DNA from: a virus
Length of the DNA stretch: 38,454 bases
Direction: 5' to 3' (one strand)
IMG/VR virus record: IMGVR_UViG_3300035698_005317
Coordinates: 1 to 38,454 of that record
Part shown: one piece after another, positions 16,137 to 23,016 of the stretch
Layout of the letters: every line of letters begins with the position of its first letter
Position numbering within the stretch: the stretch's first letter is position 1
Notes under the pieces: model-generated
Databases searched by the model: none
What the model was told of the DNA's origin: nothing
The model's input: the letters and a program-made list of their open reading frames with translations, nothing else
Program-made: the position numbers and the translations under genes

Positions 16137-16453
16137 CCGTCTCTCTCTGCCAGAGCTTGAACCATTTCCGTGTGGCGCACGAGTGCCTTACCGTCCGGGT
16201 CGTCCGGATGGTCTACGGGCACCGGCAGTCCCGAGAACGTGAAGTCGAGCTTCGCCTTGTCCCCTTTGCGGGCTTTGGCGGTGAAGGACTTCCGGGTGCG
16301 TCCTTTGGCCGCTACCTGGAGTTCCTTTAGCCGCTCTTCTCGCTCGCGGGCTACAGCAGCTCGTCTCTCGTCTCTCCTCTCCTTGGTCTGCTCCCTCCGC
16401 TCTTCCCCCTTGCGGGTCAGGGCGGCTTTCCTCTTCTTGGTCTTCCCCTTCAA
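16115..16453 (-). CDS. Very charged small protein on the minus strand
   Basis: This is a 112-aa protein starting at TTG (16453-16451), chosen because GGAGG lies six bases upstream; a longer frame from GTG 16474 would contain that site. The first 60 residues are almost all Lys, Arg and Glu (for example KTKKRKAALTRKGEERREQ), predicted as one long charged helix. The second half is more ordinary (LDFTFSGLPVPVDHP). It is transcribed toward the 593-aa gene and divergently from 16554. No family is recognised; nucleic-acid or protein binding is possible. Some doubt about coding status remains because of the overlap. Confidence 0.5.
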   Translation of the reverse strand: MKGKTKKRKAALTRKGEERREQTKERRDERRAAVAREREERLKELQVAAKGRTRKSFTAKARKGDKAKLDFTFSGLPVPVDHPDDPDGKALVRHTEMVQALAERDGQSSKDN

Positions 16454-16498
16454 GACGTACCTCCACAACATCACTACTCTGCCAGCTTACACCGTAAA

Positions 16499-16532
16499 CC
16501 CCCCAGGGGGTCTTTCTCGCCCCCCAGGGGGT
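16499..16532. repeat. Two identical 13-bp repeats spaced 21 bp, operator-like
   Basis: CCCCCCAGGGGGT occurs at 16499-16511 and again, identical, at 16520-16532. Each contains a near-palindrome with arms CCCCC and GGGGG around an A. The start-to-start distance of 21 bp is two helical turns, so a bound dimer pair would lie on one face. The repeats lie between two divergent genes (16453 minus, 16554 plus), and the second one runs straight into a -10-like TAAGAT. This fits a shared operator; no regulator is known. Confidence 0.5.
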
Positions 16533-16537
16533 AAGAT
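16532..16537 (+). promoter_or_regulatory. -10-like element GGG-TAAGAT
   Basis: TAAGAT directly follows the second GC repeat and lies 17 bases before the ATG at 16554, with AGGAAGGAGG in between. It follows the GGGTANNAT form seen at 2633, 32648 and 37188. The closeness to the start implies a very short leader. Confidence 0.35.
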
Positions 16538-16553
16538 AGGAAGGAGGTAGCAC

Positions 16554-17414
16554 ATGAAGAGCTGGGCTGAAAAGACCTATTGGTTCAAACTGGAGAACGG
16601 GGGCCTGCAAGCCGCCGTAATTGATGATGACGGGATTCCCTTTGACGAATTCGGGGACAGTTTGGACTTGGGGTTCACGACGACGCCCGCCACGCAGTTC
16701 GAGCCTTGCAAAGACTGCACGTTCCTCGGGGACTGCATGAGTTCCCAGTGGAACGAGTTGACCAGGATAGGCGGCCCCGAAAACCCGCTGTGCGTGAGTG
16801 GGGTTGGAACCTGCAAGACCTGTGGGAAGCACACCTTGAGCTTCTGGGCGCGTGGTCCCTTGCGAGAGGTGCCCAAGGAGTGCCCGCGCTGGGACAAGCT
16901 CCAGGGGTCCGCCCTGGACTGTGATAGCTGCCGGGTGGAGAAGGACGACCTCCAAAGAGCGCACCCCGACTACGAGGAATACAGCAAGGCACTGGAAGCG
17001 CTCTCGGGTAAGCTGAACATGCTGGCGGGGCGAAGAGGGGGGAAGTCTCTGATGCAGGCAGGGGCGCTTTACAATGTCCTGAATCTCCACGTCAAGGAAT
17101 ATGAGCCGGAGCGTCTGGTCAAGGCTCAGGCTGTGCTGGGGGTATTGGTCCCGGACATTCGGAGGCGCTTCTCCCAAGAGATGCTCGGGCTCAATGCGGA
17201 GCTGCTGAGTATGATGGGGGCGGGATGGCTGGATGTCCTCTACGTCTCGCTGCTGCGGAACCCTGAAAACCACGAGAAGGTGGCCCATGAGTTCGTCCTC
17301 GTCTTCAACGACAAAGAACCCTTCGCGATGGCGTGGGCGAAAGAAACGGTGGCGACGCGGAAGCTCATCGAGCGCGTCTGGGGTGGCCTCATCCGCAAAG
17401 TCATCCAAGCCTGA
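16554..17414 (+). CDS. Cys-rich putative zinc protein, 286 aa
   Basis: The N-terminal half has nine cysteines in zinc-like pairs: C52/C55, C61, C80, C87/C90, C110, C123/C126. The second half (about 140-286) is helical, with LNMLAGRRGGKSL at about 154-166 and hydrophobic segments around 180-235 (VLGVLVPDIRRRF, LLSMMGAGWLDVLYVSLL). GRRGGKS resembles a loose phosphate-binding loop but does not fit GxxxxGK[ST], so I give it no weight. GGAAGGAGG precedes the ATG. The product is not recognised; Cys clusters suggest a DNA-, RNA- or protein-binding role. Its 3' end overlaps the reading frame of the GIY-YIG nuclease. Confidence 0.55.
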   Translation: MKSWAEKTYWFKLENGGLQAAVIDDDGIPFDEFGDSLDLGFTTTPATQFEPCKDCTFLGDCMSSQWNELTRIGGPENPLCVSGVGTCKTCGKHTLSFWARGPLREVPKECPRWDKLQGSALDCDSCRVEKDDLQRAHPDYEEYSKALEALSGKLNMLAGRRGGKSLMQAGALYNVLNLHVKEYEPERLVKAQAVLGVLVPDIRRRFSQEMLGLNAELLSMMGAGWLDVLYVSLLRNPENHEKVAHEFVLVFNDKEPFAMAWAKETVATRKLIERVWGGLIRKVIQA

Positions 17415-17814
17415 TGAGCGTTTCTGGTGGGTTTACGTCATTCAGTCCCTCGAAGACCGGGGCAATGGACGCCCTGGCTTCCACTACGTCGGGGCCACTA
17501 CAGACCCAGCTCGACGGATACGCCAGCACAACGGCTCCTTAGTCGGCGGGTCTCGATACACCTCCAAGCACAGACCGTGGCGAATGAGGGCGATATTCGG
17601 CCCTTACGCAAACCGTTCCGAAGCCATGAAGGCCGAGTATGCCCTCAAACATGGGAAAAGGGGACGCTCTCGGTGTTTCTGGTCTTTGGGGGATAGTGCA
17701 TGGTGCAGAGGGCTTGGGGTTGAGGACCCTCGTGTGAGTGAAATCAATGCTTCGTGTACTTCCGACCCTTCTGCCACCCTTTCGCTAAAAGACCCAGAGC
17801 TTCGGAAGGGGTGA
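17383..17814 (+). CDS. GIY-YIG nuclease, uncertain start, altered C-terminus
   Basis: The domain starts with FWWVYVIQS, then HYVGATTDPARRIRQHNG, which are the GIY and YIG strands and following Arg of the GIY-YIG nuclease fold. GGSRYTSKHRPWRM and EAMKAEYALKHGKRG continue the small, UvrC-type form. No good start fits: GTG 17383 lies inside the previous gene with only a weak site, while the ATG at 17414, which overlaps that gene's stop, is in another frame. A start-proximal frameshift is possible. After about 17733 the protein no longer matches the downstream paralogue and overlaps the end of the minus-strand homing gene, so its native end was probably replaced. Confidence 0.7.
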   Translation: MASSAKSSKPDERFWWVYVIQSLEDRGNGRPGFHYVGATTDPARRIRQHNGSLVGGSRYTSKHRPWRMRAIFGPYANRSEAMKAEYALKHGKRGRSRCFWSLGDSAWCRGLGVEDPRVSEINASCTSDPSATLSLKDPELRKG

Positions 17815-18496
17815 CGCGGCGGGCTTTCTTCGGGGAACAAATCCAGATGAGGCCCGCAACGTGTTTAGAGAGGTGGTCTTTTACTTCCTTTGAACGACGT
17901 TCTCCTTTCCTTTTCTGGTTGGCGGTTTTGATGGCTTGGCGCAGATTTTCAGGGATGGATTTCCCTCTCCGAGCACTGGACAAAGACATTTTTTGACGAG
18001 CTGTCTCCGACATCACCTTGCCCTTCTGAGCTTCAGAGTTGTTTCGACGAGCTTCCTCAGACATCCGCAAGCCAGTGCGGGATTCGGCACTTCTGCGGAT
18101 AGCTTCAGGGGTCTGCTTGCGGCCTTTGTTGGCTCTTGAAATCTTTGCTCGTGCCTCTTTGCTGATATGGGAGTTGTTGGTCGGACTACGGTTTAGGTTT
18201 AGGCACCCCTCTTTGCCAAAATGTTCGTGGAGCCACTGCCCTTCGGCGTCAATCTGTTGGTCTGGTTCCAGAATCTCTGAGAGAATTTCAGGTTCAAATC
18301 TCCCTTTCTGGTTGAACACGTTTTGCATGTAGGTGTTGGGGTGGGAGCCTTTTTCGAGCGCCGTGAGGTGTCTTCTCCACCTTGCTCGAAAATGCCGAGC
18401 ACGGCCCCCATAATAGTGAGTGTCTGAAAGGTAGAGAAGGTACAGTCCACCTTGCCGGGTTTTTTCGGTTATTGCGGGTAGCTTTATCTTGTTCAT
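17744..18496 (-). CDS. GIY-YIG homing endonuclease with NUMOD3 repeats
   Basis: This is a 250-aa homing-type endonuclease. GLYLLYL (17-23) and YYGGRARHF (28-36) are the GIY and YIG strands, followed by RARWRRH. Residues about 110-200 hold NUMOD3-like DNA-binding repeats: SKEARAKISRANKGRKQT, MSEEARRNNSEAQKGK and MSETARQKM. The end has RRVTPSEALGLLAKGWQKG, a tail common in phage homing nucleases. The gene is visibly more AT-rich than its neighbours and lies opposite to them, both signs of transfer. It is free-standing: no intron joins are evident around it. No strong ribosome site precedes the ATG. Confidence 0.85.
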   Translation of the reverse strand: MNKIKLPAITEKTRQGGLYLLYLSDTHYYGGRARHFRARWRRHLTALEKGSHPNTYMQNVFNQKGRFEPEILSEILEPDQQIDAEGQWLHEHFGKEGCLNLNRSPTNNSHISKEARAKISRANKGRKQTPEAIRRSAESRTGLRMSEEARRNNSEAQKGKVMSETARQKMSLSSARRGKSIPENLRQAIKTANQKRKGERRSKEVKDHLSKHVAGLIWICSPKKARRVTPSEALGLLAKGWQKGRKYTKH

Positions 18497-18529
18497 GCTT
18501 ATGGTGGAGATAGGCTGGTTATTGGGCCT

Positions 18530-18566
18530 TCTATGGCCCCTACCTCGCGCCCTCTACGGCCCCTAC
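18530..18566 (+). repeat. Imperfect 14-bp direct repeat at the homing-gene border
   Basis: TCTATGGCCCCTAC (18530-18543) recurs as TCTACGGCCCCTAC (18553-18566) with one mismatch, 23 bases apart and in different frames. It encodes the LYGPY part of the truncated nuclease. A short duplication here looks like a scar of double-strand-break repair at the edge of the inserted homing gene. Confidence 0.45.
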
Positions 18567-18737
18567 AAGGGCCAGTCGAACGCTCTGAAGGCCGAGTACG
18601 CCTTGAAGCACGGGAAGCGCGGCACGGGGCGTACACGGTGGTCTAGTGAGGACTCCCCTTGGTGTCGTGGAGAGGGTACGGCACATCCTTGGGTCCAAGA
18701 CCCTACCTGGAAGCCTGAGCCGGTTGTGTCCCTATAA
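18546..18737 (+). pseudogene. Decapitated GIY-YIG nuclease paralogue
   Basis: The frame encodes RALYGPYKGQSNALKAEY, then ALKHGKRGTGRTRW and DSPWCRGEG, aligning with RAIFGPYANRSEAMKAEY, ALKHGKRGRSR and DSAWCRGLG of the nuclease at 17383-17814. The GIY and YIG strands and the catalytic Arg are missing, and the upstream in-frame residues are unrelated. Synonymous sites differ widely, so this is an old paralogue, not a fresh copy of the upstream gene. The homing endonuclease lies exactly between the two. It is unlikely to encode an active nuclease; a short product from ATG 18495 or 18501 cannot be excluded. Confidence 0.7.
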
Positions 18738-18738
18738 T
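18733..18738 (+). promoter_or_regulatory. -10-like element TATAAT
   Basis: A consensus TATAAT in CCCTATAATCTCC lies 42 bases before the ATG at 18781, overlapping the stop of the pseudogene. The surrounding CCTATA matches other gaps. No TTGACA-like box lies 16-18 bases upstream. Confidence 0.45.
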
Positions 18739-18780
18739 CTCCGAGGGTAGAGCGGCAAGCTCTATGCGGAGGTTCGTGTC

Positions 18781-19071
18781 ATGGGTAAGTTCGGTGAGTG
18801 GTTTCGGTGGGCGATGGCAGTTCTTGTCATTCCCATTGTCCTTTGGGGCATCAAGCTCGAAGTGAACCGCGCTGTCATGGAAGAGCGCGTCGAGACAATG
18901 AAAATCGACCACGCGGCGGCCATCACACGTCTTACGGATGACTTGAAAGAAGCCCAGGGTATCGACAAATCTGTCCAGGCCAACAACGGACAGCTCATCA
19001 AGCTCTCGACACAGATGGACGGCATGACCGGAGCCTTGAGGGAAATCAAGGAGCTGATTCGTGCTCAGTAG
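18781..19071 (+). CDS. Membrane-anchored coiled-coil protein, putative i-spanin or holin-like
   Basis: This is a 96-aa protein with one hydrophobic helix near the N-terminus (WAMAVLVIPIVLWGI, about 10-24) followed by a charged, heptad-like region to the end. This is the topology of an inner-membrane spanin subunit. The next gene, a lipoprotein, starts inside its last codons, the arrangement seen in two-component spanins that fuse inner and outer membranes at lysis. No endolysin lies beside it in this window. A holin or tail-linked membrane protein remains possible. GGAGG precedes the ATG by eight bases. Confidence 0.5.
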   Translation: MGKFGEWFRWAMAVLVIPIVLWGIKLEVNRAVMEERVETMKIDHAAAITRLTDDLKEAQGIDKSVQANNGQLIKLSTQMDGMTGALREIKELIRAQ

Positions 19072-19639
19072 GACCACCATCTGTGCGCTAGGGCTGTTTT
19101 GGCTGGCCACTGCTTTGCTGGGTTGCGGGCGACATGAGGTTGTGGAATCTGCTGCGGAACCGGATATCCTGGAAGCATCTGAAAGGATGTCAGACGCTCA
19201 ACCTGGGAAATTGGCTAAGGGGGCTCTCCAGGAGGGGGTTCCCGGTCAACTTGTAGAGCAGGCAGAGGGTCTTGAGCATGATTTGGTGGCTCTTCGTTGG
19301 CATCTCATTCTGCAACGGCTATCCAAGCTAAACAAGGAAGCTAGGGAGGGTCATTGGGGGTACGACCCTCCTCAAAGGGGTACGCCTCAGTGGGAGCGGC
19401 ATCTGGAATGGCATTATCTCCGGGAAAATCTGAAAGTATTGCGCCAGCTTCCTCAACCAGAAGGGTGCAAAAAGGAGGTCGCTCCACAGATTCTTTGCCA
19501 GCATTCCGAGCCCAAACCCAAACCCAAACCCAAACCCAAACCCTATGTGGTGGGTTTTGAAATTCAAAGAATGTCGAAAACCACGCCTGAAAAAGAGTCA
19601 AAAGTGCCTAGAGGCTGGAAGCCGGAGTGGAAGCTATGA
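19061..19639 (+). CDS. Lipoprotein with Lys-Pro repeat, putative o-spanin
   Basis: This is a 192-aa protein starting at GTG 19061, seven bases after AAGGAG. The signal peptide ends in LLGC (C22), a lipobox, so the mature chain should be lipid-anchored in the outer membrane of a Gram-negative host. The middle is helical. At about 149-161 there is a PKPKPKPKPKP run encoded by a hexanucleotide repeat. Proline-rich lipoproteins overlapping a membrane/coiled-coil gene are typical of outer-membrane spanins, but this one is longer than most. The gene is more AT-rich than its neighbours. Another lipoprotein role, such as host-surface modification, is possible. Confidence 0.55.
   Translation: MLSRTTICALGLFWLATALLGCGRHEVVESAAEPDILEASERMSDAQPGKLAKGALQEGVPGQLVEQAEGLEHDLVALRWHLILQRLSKLNKEAREGHWGYDPPQRGTPQWERHLEWHYLRENLKVLRQLPQPEGCKKEVAPQILCQHSEPKPKPKPKPKPYVVGFEIQRMSKTTPEKESKVPRGWKPEWKL
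19511..19543 (+). repeat. In-frame hexanucleotide repeat (CCCAAA)
   Basis: Five CCCAAA units plus CCC encode alternating Pro and Lys within the lipoprotein. The unit is a multiple of three, so slippage would change linker length without breaking the frame. Confidence 0.85.
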
Positions 19640-19863
19640 AAGTTCTCAGAAGGATAGCGGCCCAACTCCGGGTCTACGAGTACGTGGATGGGGAGGGCAA
19701 CACCTTCTGGTCCATGACCAAGTTCCCCGCCACGGTATCCGCTCCCCGGCGACTCGTGATTCAGAACCGGGTAGGGGAGCACCCGCTTCATTTTGTTGGT
19801 CGTTTTCGGCAGCTTGTGCAGGCCATTCGATTCGAGGAAACGTCCGTCGAAGATGACGGGTAG
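19636..19863 (+). CDS. Small unknown protein, 75 aa
   Basis: The ATG at 19636 overlaps the lipoprotein stop (ATGA) and follows GGAG. The product begins KVLRRIAAQLRVYEY, basic and helical, then beta-like strands (TFWSMTKFPATV, RRLVIQNRV). It ends acidic (EETSVEDDG). No family is recognised. The overlap argues that it is expressed with the lipoprotein unit. Confidence 0.5.
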   Translation: MKVLRRIAAQLRVYEYVDGEGNTFWSMTKFPATVSAPRRLVIQNRVGEHPLHFVGRFRQLVQAIRFEETSVEDDG

Positions 19864-19902
19864 GGTGTGAGGTTGATATCGACCTCGCACCAGGAGAGAA
19901 CA

Positions 19903-20352
19903 ATGACCGACACGAAGGCCCCGAAGACCAAGAAGACCGCAGTCCCGAAGACCAAGAAGGCCGCAGCTCCGACCCCGCAAGTCCCGGAGCTGGCAGGCGT
20001 GGGCGGAGAAGACGAGAAGAAGCCGGAACCGGAAGCCCCGGAAGACCCCAACTGCCTCGGGCAGATGGAGCCCGGCGAGCTGGCGATGATGACGACGCTG
20101 CGCCAGCAGACGCGCAAGCTCCAGACCGACATCGGTGGTCTGGAACTCCAGAAGGCCCGGCTCATCGGTGGGGTGGGGCAGATTGAGCAGCAGCTCGAAC
20201 ACCACCTGAGCATGGTGGGTCAGCGCCTCGGCATTCCGCAGGGTCAGAAGTACCAAATCGGCCCCGACGGCAAGTGCTGGCTGGTGCCTATGCAGGGACA
20301 GATGCCACAGGGGCTCCGCAGGGTGCCCGACGAGCCTCCGAAGAAGGGGTAG
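19903..20352 (+). CDS. Unknown protein with Lys/Ala/Pro-rich N-terminus and coiled coil
   Basis: This is a 149-aa protein. The ATG at 19903 is set by CAGGAGAG; an in-frame upstream ATG at 19867 lacks a site. The first 35 residues repeat KTKK and PKTKKAA, a histone-tail-like basic disordered segment, followed by an acidic Pro-rich linker. Residues about 65-110 form a coiled coil (TLRQQTRKLQTDIGGLELQ), ending in a small GQKYQIGPDGKCWLVP segment. The form suggests a structural linker or chaperone-like protein. No family is recognised. Confidence 0.55.
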   Translation: MTDTKAPKTKKTAVPKTKKAAAPTPQVPELAGVGGEDEKKPEPEAPEDPNCLGQMEPGELAMMTTLRQQTRKLQTDIGGLELQKARLIGGVGQIEQQLEHHLSMVGQRLGIPQGQKYQIGPDGKCWLVPMQGQMPQGLRRVPDEPPKKG

Positions 20353-20360
20353 GAGGGTGA

Positions 20361-21773
20361 GTGAGTCACGGATGGGAACCCGGAGCTACGGACCAACCTC
20401 GACCGCCTCAGAACGGGGCGGTGGTGAGTTCGTTCGTTACTGGCGTTCTGGACCTTCGGTGGGATGACCCTACTCTTCTGAGAGGGAATTCCGTCTACAC
20501 CGTGGTCGGCGTGAACATTTACCGCTCTGACGCCACTGACCGTGGCCCTTACTACCGCATCAACGAGTTCCCTGTTGGGGGGACCTTCTGGCGCGACCAG
20601 ACCGACAACGTGTTCATCGACCGCGAGGTTATCGACTGGAACACGGGCTGGAAGTTCAAGGGGGACGCCCCAAACAGCCGCGAGTGGACGCTCCGTACTC
20701 AGTACCCCATCGTCAAGAAGGTGGATGCTGCTCCTTTCCAGAAGCCTACTCCCGCCAATGCCAATGTCGATGTGGTTCTCTACATCGACGGGCAAGAGGT
20801 CATTACGGACACGGTCTTCGGTCCGAGCGGGGAGGTGACGCTCATCAACACCAAAGAGGTCACGACGGATACGGAGCGGTACGACTTGCCTGCTCTCCCA
20901 ACGGCGACCTCTATCGTTGAGGTGTCCTATTACGCCAACCGGAACCATGTGCAGTCCGGGCTCGACCTCAACCTGTTCTACCGGTTGACGACCGTGGTCC
21001 TCGACGCCACAACCCCAAGCGGGTACGCAGAGACGGCTCTGGACCAGTGTGAGTGCTTCTCCACCGTGGAAGTGGAGCGCCTCGACTATATCTGGAAGGA
21101 GGCGATTCGCCGTAACCACTGGATTCTCCAGCAGGGCGGAGAGCGTGTAAAGCTGTTCATCCGGCGCACGGCGGGAGTCCCTTGCCAGTGCCAGCTTGAC
21201 CCCAGGATACGAGACGGGCTCAAGCAGCCAATGAACAACTGTCGGTCCTGTTTCGGGACAGGGTTCGTTGGGGGATACGACGGGCCTTTTGACATCATCA
21301 TTGCGCCGGATGATGCTGAACGCAGAATCTCGCAGACCCCGTGGGGACGCAAGAAGGAGCACACCTACGAGGTGTTCATGACCAACTCTCCGGTCGTGAC
21401 CCAGAGAGACTTCCTCGTCAAGCAGACGAACGAGCGCTATTCCATCGGTGCAGTGAGGCGTCCCACGAACCGGGGCAACCTACTCCAGCAGCACTTCAAC
21501 ATTGGCTACCTGGACGAGAGCTACATCCAGTACAGGGTCCCCATCGACGGGACCGCTCAACTCCCGTGGCCGCAGACTCGATACGGCTACCGCCCGGCTC
21601 CCCACGTCTCAGTGGACGGCGACAACTATCGCTCCCCCTCGACGGAGCCTACAGAGGCCCCGTATCCCGAAGGCCCCGAAGCTCGTATCCCGATGCAAAC
21701 TTCGAAGGACAACACCCCCGACGATGTCGAGCAGAGGGGACGTACCCCCGCTTGGGAGAACATCGAGTATTAG
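20361..21773 (+). CDS. Putative neck/connector virion protein with CxC...CxxC zinc site
   Basis: This is a 470-aa protein starting at GTG 20361, four bases after AGGAGG. It is mostly beta with many aromatic residues. C275/C277 and C294/C297 form a zinc knuckle, the latter in CRSCFGTGFVGGYDG, which looks like a DnaJ-type CxxCxGxG loop. The last 80 residues are Pro-rich and polar. The beta-rich fold and gene position (between accessory genes and the neck proteins) suggest a head-tail or tail-completion protein. I believe similar CxxCxGTGfxGGY proteins occur in other large myoviruses but cannot verify this here. Confidence 0.6.
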   Translation: MSHGWEPGATDQPRPPQNGAVVSSFVTGVLDLRWDDPTLLRGNSVYTVVGVNIYRSDATDRGPYYRINEFPVGGTFWRDQTDNVFIDREVIDWNTGWKFKGDAPNSREWTLRTQYPIVKKVDAAPFQKPTPANANVDVVLYIDGQEVITDTVFGPSGEVTLINTKEVTTDTERYDLPALPTATSIVEVSYYANRNHVQSGLDLNLFYRLTTVVLDATTPSGYAETALDQCECFSTVEVERLDYIWKEAIRRNHWILQQGGERVKLFIRRTAGVPCQCQLDPRIRDGLKQPMNNCRSCFGTGFVGGYDGPFDIIIAPDDAERRISQTPWGRKKEHTYEVFMTNSPVVTQRDFLVKQTNERYSIGAVRRPTNRGNLLQQHFNIGYLDESYIQYRVPIDGTAQLPWPQTRYGYRPAPHVSVDGDNYRSPSTEPTEAPYPEGPEARIPMQTSKDNTPDDVEQRGRTPAWENIEY

Positions 21774-21784
21774 CAGGGGGTTGA

Positions 21785-22435
21785 GTGGCTACAGGTGGTT
21801 TCAAGAAGGTACGAGGCACTTACGGAACACCTTGGTCCCGTCTTGCCCAGGTCCCCATCTCCAAAGAGATGCTGGATAAAATCGGGGAGTGCTGTGTTCG
21901 CGTCTTTGCAGAGGAAGCCAAGAAGGACTTTGCGAAGCGGGGCTGGTCGCCTCGTGACCCGATGGGAGGGCCGAACATTGGTGACTCCTTCAGCTTCAGC
22001 ATCTCCGGGGAACGAACAGTGGAAATCCTGTCGTCCTTCTATGGGGTGGCGGAGCTGGCTCAGGGGAGCATCCCCGAGCGAAAGATGGTGTGGCTCACAC
22101 AGGGCAGCAAAGAGCGAAGTCCCGCCCGGTACAAGATGACGGAAGCTGAGCGTCGCCAGAAGGCGGCCAGGAAGGCGGCAGCAGCTCGAAAAGCCAAGGC
22201 TGGGGTGAAGATGACTCGTAGGGAGCGCCTGCCCCTGGTGGTTCCCCTCAGGGACAAAGCGGGCCAGATAGTGTTCCGCATGGCTCCTCTCACGACCGCC
22301 AAGGCTTGGATACATCCGGGAATCGCTAAATTCACCTTCGCACAGCGGGCCATTCGAAAGGCCAAGGAGCAGTGCATTGAGGTGCTGAAAGAGGCGGCGA
22401 TGGATGCGTTCATGGATGGAGACCCCACACAATGA
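21785..22435 (+). CDS. Putative neck/tail-completion protein, 216 aa
   Basis: GTG 21785 follows a GGGGG-containing site. The protein begins with a basic, Gly-rich stretch, then has helices (EMLDKIGECCVRVFAEEAKKDF) and RGWSPRDPMGGPNIGDSFSFSI, where helices precede a P-x-x-x-G-x-x-x-x-S pattern. This recalls HK97-gp10-type tail-completion proteins, whose helices are followed by PxxTGxLxxSI. A Lys/Arg/Ala-rich insert (about 125-150) breaks the domain, and the C-terminal helix is acidic. The gp10 likeness is weak. The stop overlaps the next ATG. Confidence 0.5.
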   Translation: MATGGFKKVRGTYGTPWSRLAQVPISKEMLDKIGECCVRVFAEEAKKDFAKRGWSPRDPMGGPNIGDSFSFSISGERTVEILSSFYGVAELAQGSIPERKMVWLTQGSKERSPARYKMTEAERRQKAARKAAAARKAKAGVKMTRRERLPLVVPLRDKAGQIVFRMAPLTTAKAWIHPGIAKFTFAQRAIRKAKEQCIEVLKEAAMDAFMDGDPTQ

Positions 22436-23016
22436 AGGAAGCTCGTCTCACATGCCGGACCCAGTTCTACCGTGTGGGGGACCTGAACCTGCGAATGGTG
22501 CGGGGAGAAGAACGCTTCGTGTCCGCAGAAGAGGCTCGGGCATCTTCGGACCTGCGAGTAGCGCAGAAGGCCGGAGCCATCGAGGTCCTCTTTGTGGAGC
22601 GTAGCCGGGAAATCAGGCAACCCGTTCAATCGCAGCTCCGCGTGAACGTGCCTCCCAAGTCCAAGCACGCCATCATTGGAGCGCGTCCGGTACAGGTTCC
22701 TCAAGCAGCTCCTCCTGAGCTGACCAAGGAGCAGGTGTCGGAGCTGATACGGGCACACCTCGCAGACTTCAAGGGGGACCTCTCTGTTCTCCTGCGAGAG
22801 CTACTGGGTGGGCAGACCGTTGTTCAGGCTCCTGTAGCGGGTACAGTGACACAGGCGCGGGAGAAGGCAGAAGGCCCTGAGCTTGTCTTCGTCCCTCAGC
22901 ACATCATGCGTGACCACAAGGCGGACATCTCCGTAGAAGAAACGGAGGAGTCAGGGACCGGCGTGGACGCCGCGATAGAGGCCCTGAGGGCTGCCAGAAA
23001 GAAGGAGACTCCATGA
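22432..23016 (+). CDS. Unknown protein, 194 aa, upstream of the actin-like gene
   Basis: The ATG overlaps the previous stop. The N-terminal 65 residues form a small domain (QFYRVGDLNLRMVRGEE, then helix SAEEARASSDLRVAQKAG and strand AIEVLFV). The middle is a Pro-rich linker and the rest a helical segment with ELTKEQVSELIRAHLADF. The C-terminus is acidic then basic. No family can be named. It is translationally coupled on both sides, so it should be made together with the actin-like protein and could be its partner. That link is inferred from gene order only. Confidence 0.5.
   Translation: MKEARLTCRTQFYRVGDLNLRMVRGEERFVSAEEARASSDLRVAQKAGAIEVLFVERSREIRQPVQSQLRVNVPPKSKHAIIGARPVQVPQAAPPELTKEQVSELIRAHLADFKGDLSVLLRELLGGQTVVQAPVAGTVTQAREKAEGPELVFVPQHIMRDHKADISVEETEESGTGVDAAIEALRAARKKETP

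Noticed and set aside
17744-18496. Group I intron around the homing endonuclease
   Set aside because: No split conserved gene flanks it whose halves join, and no intron core elements were recognised; it looks free-standing.
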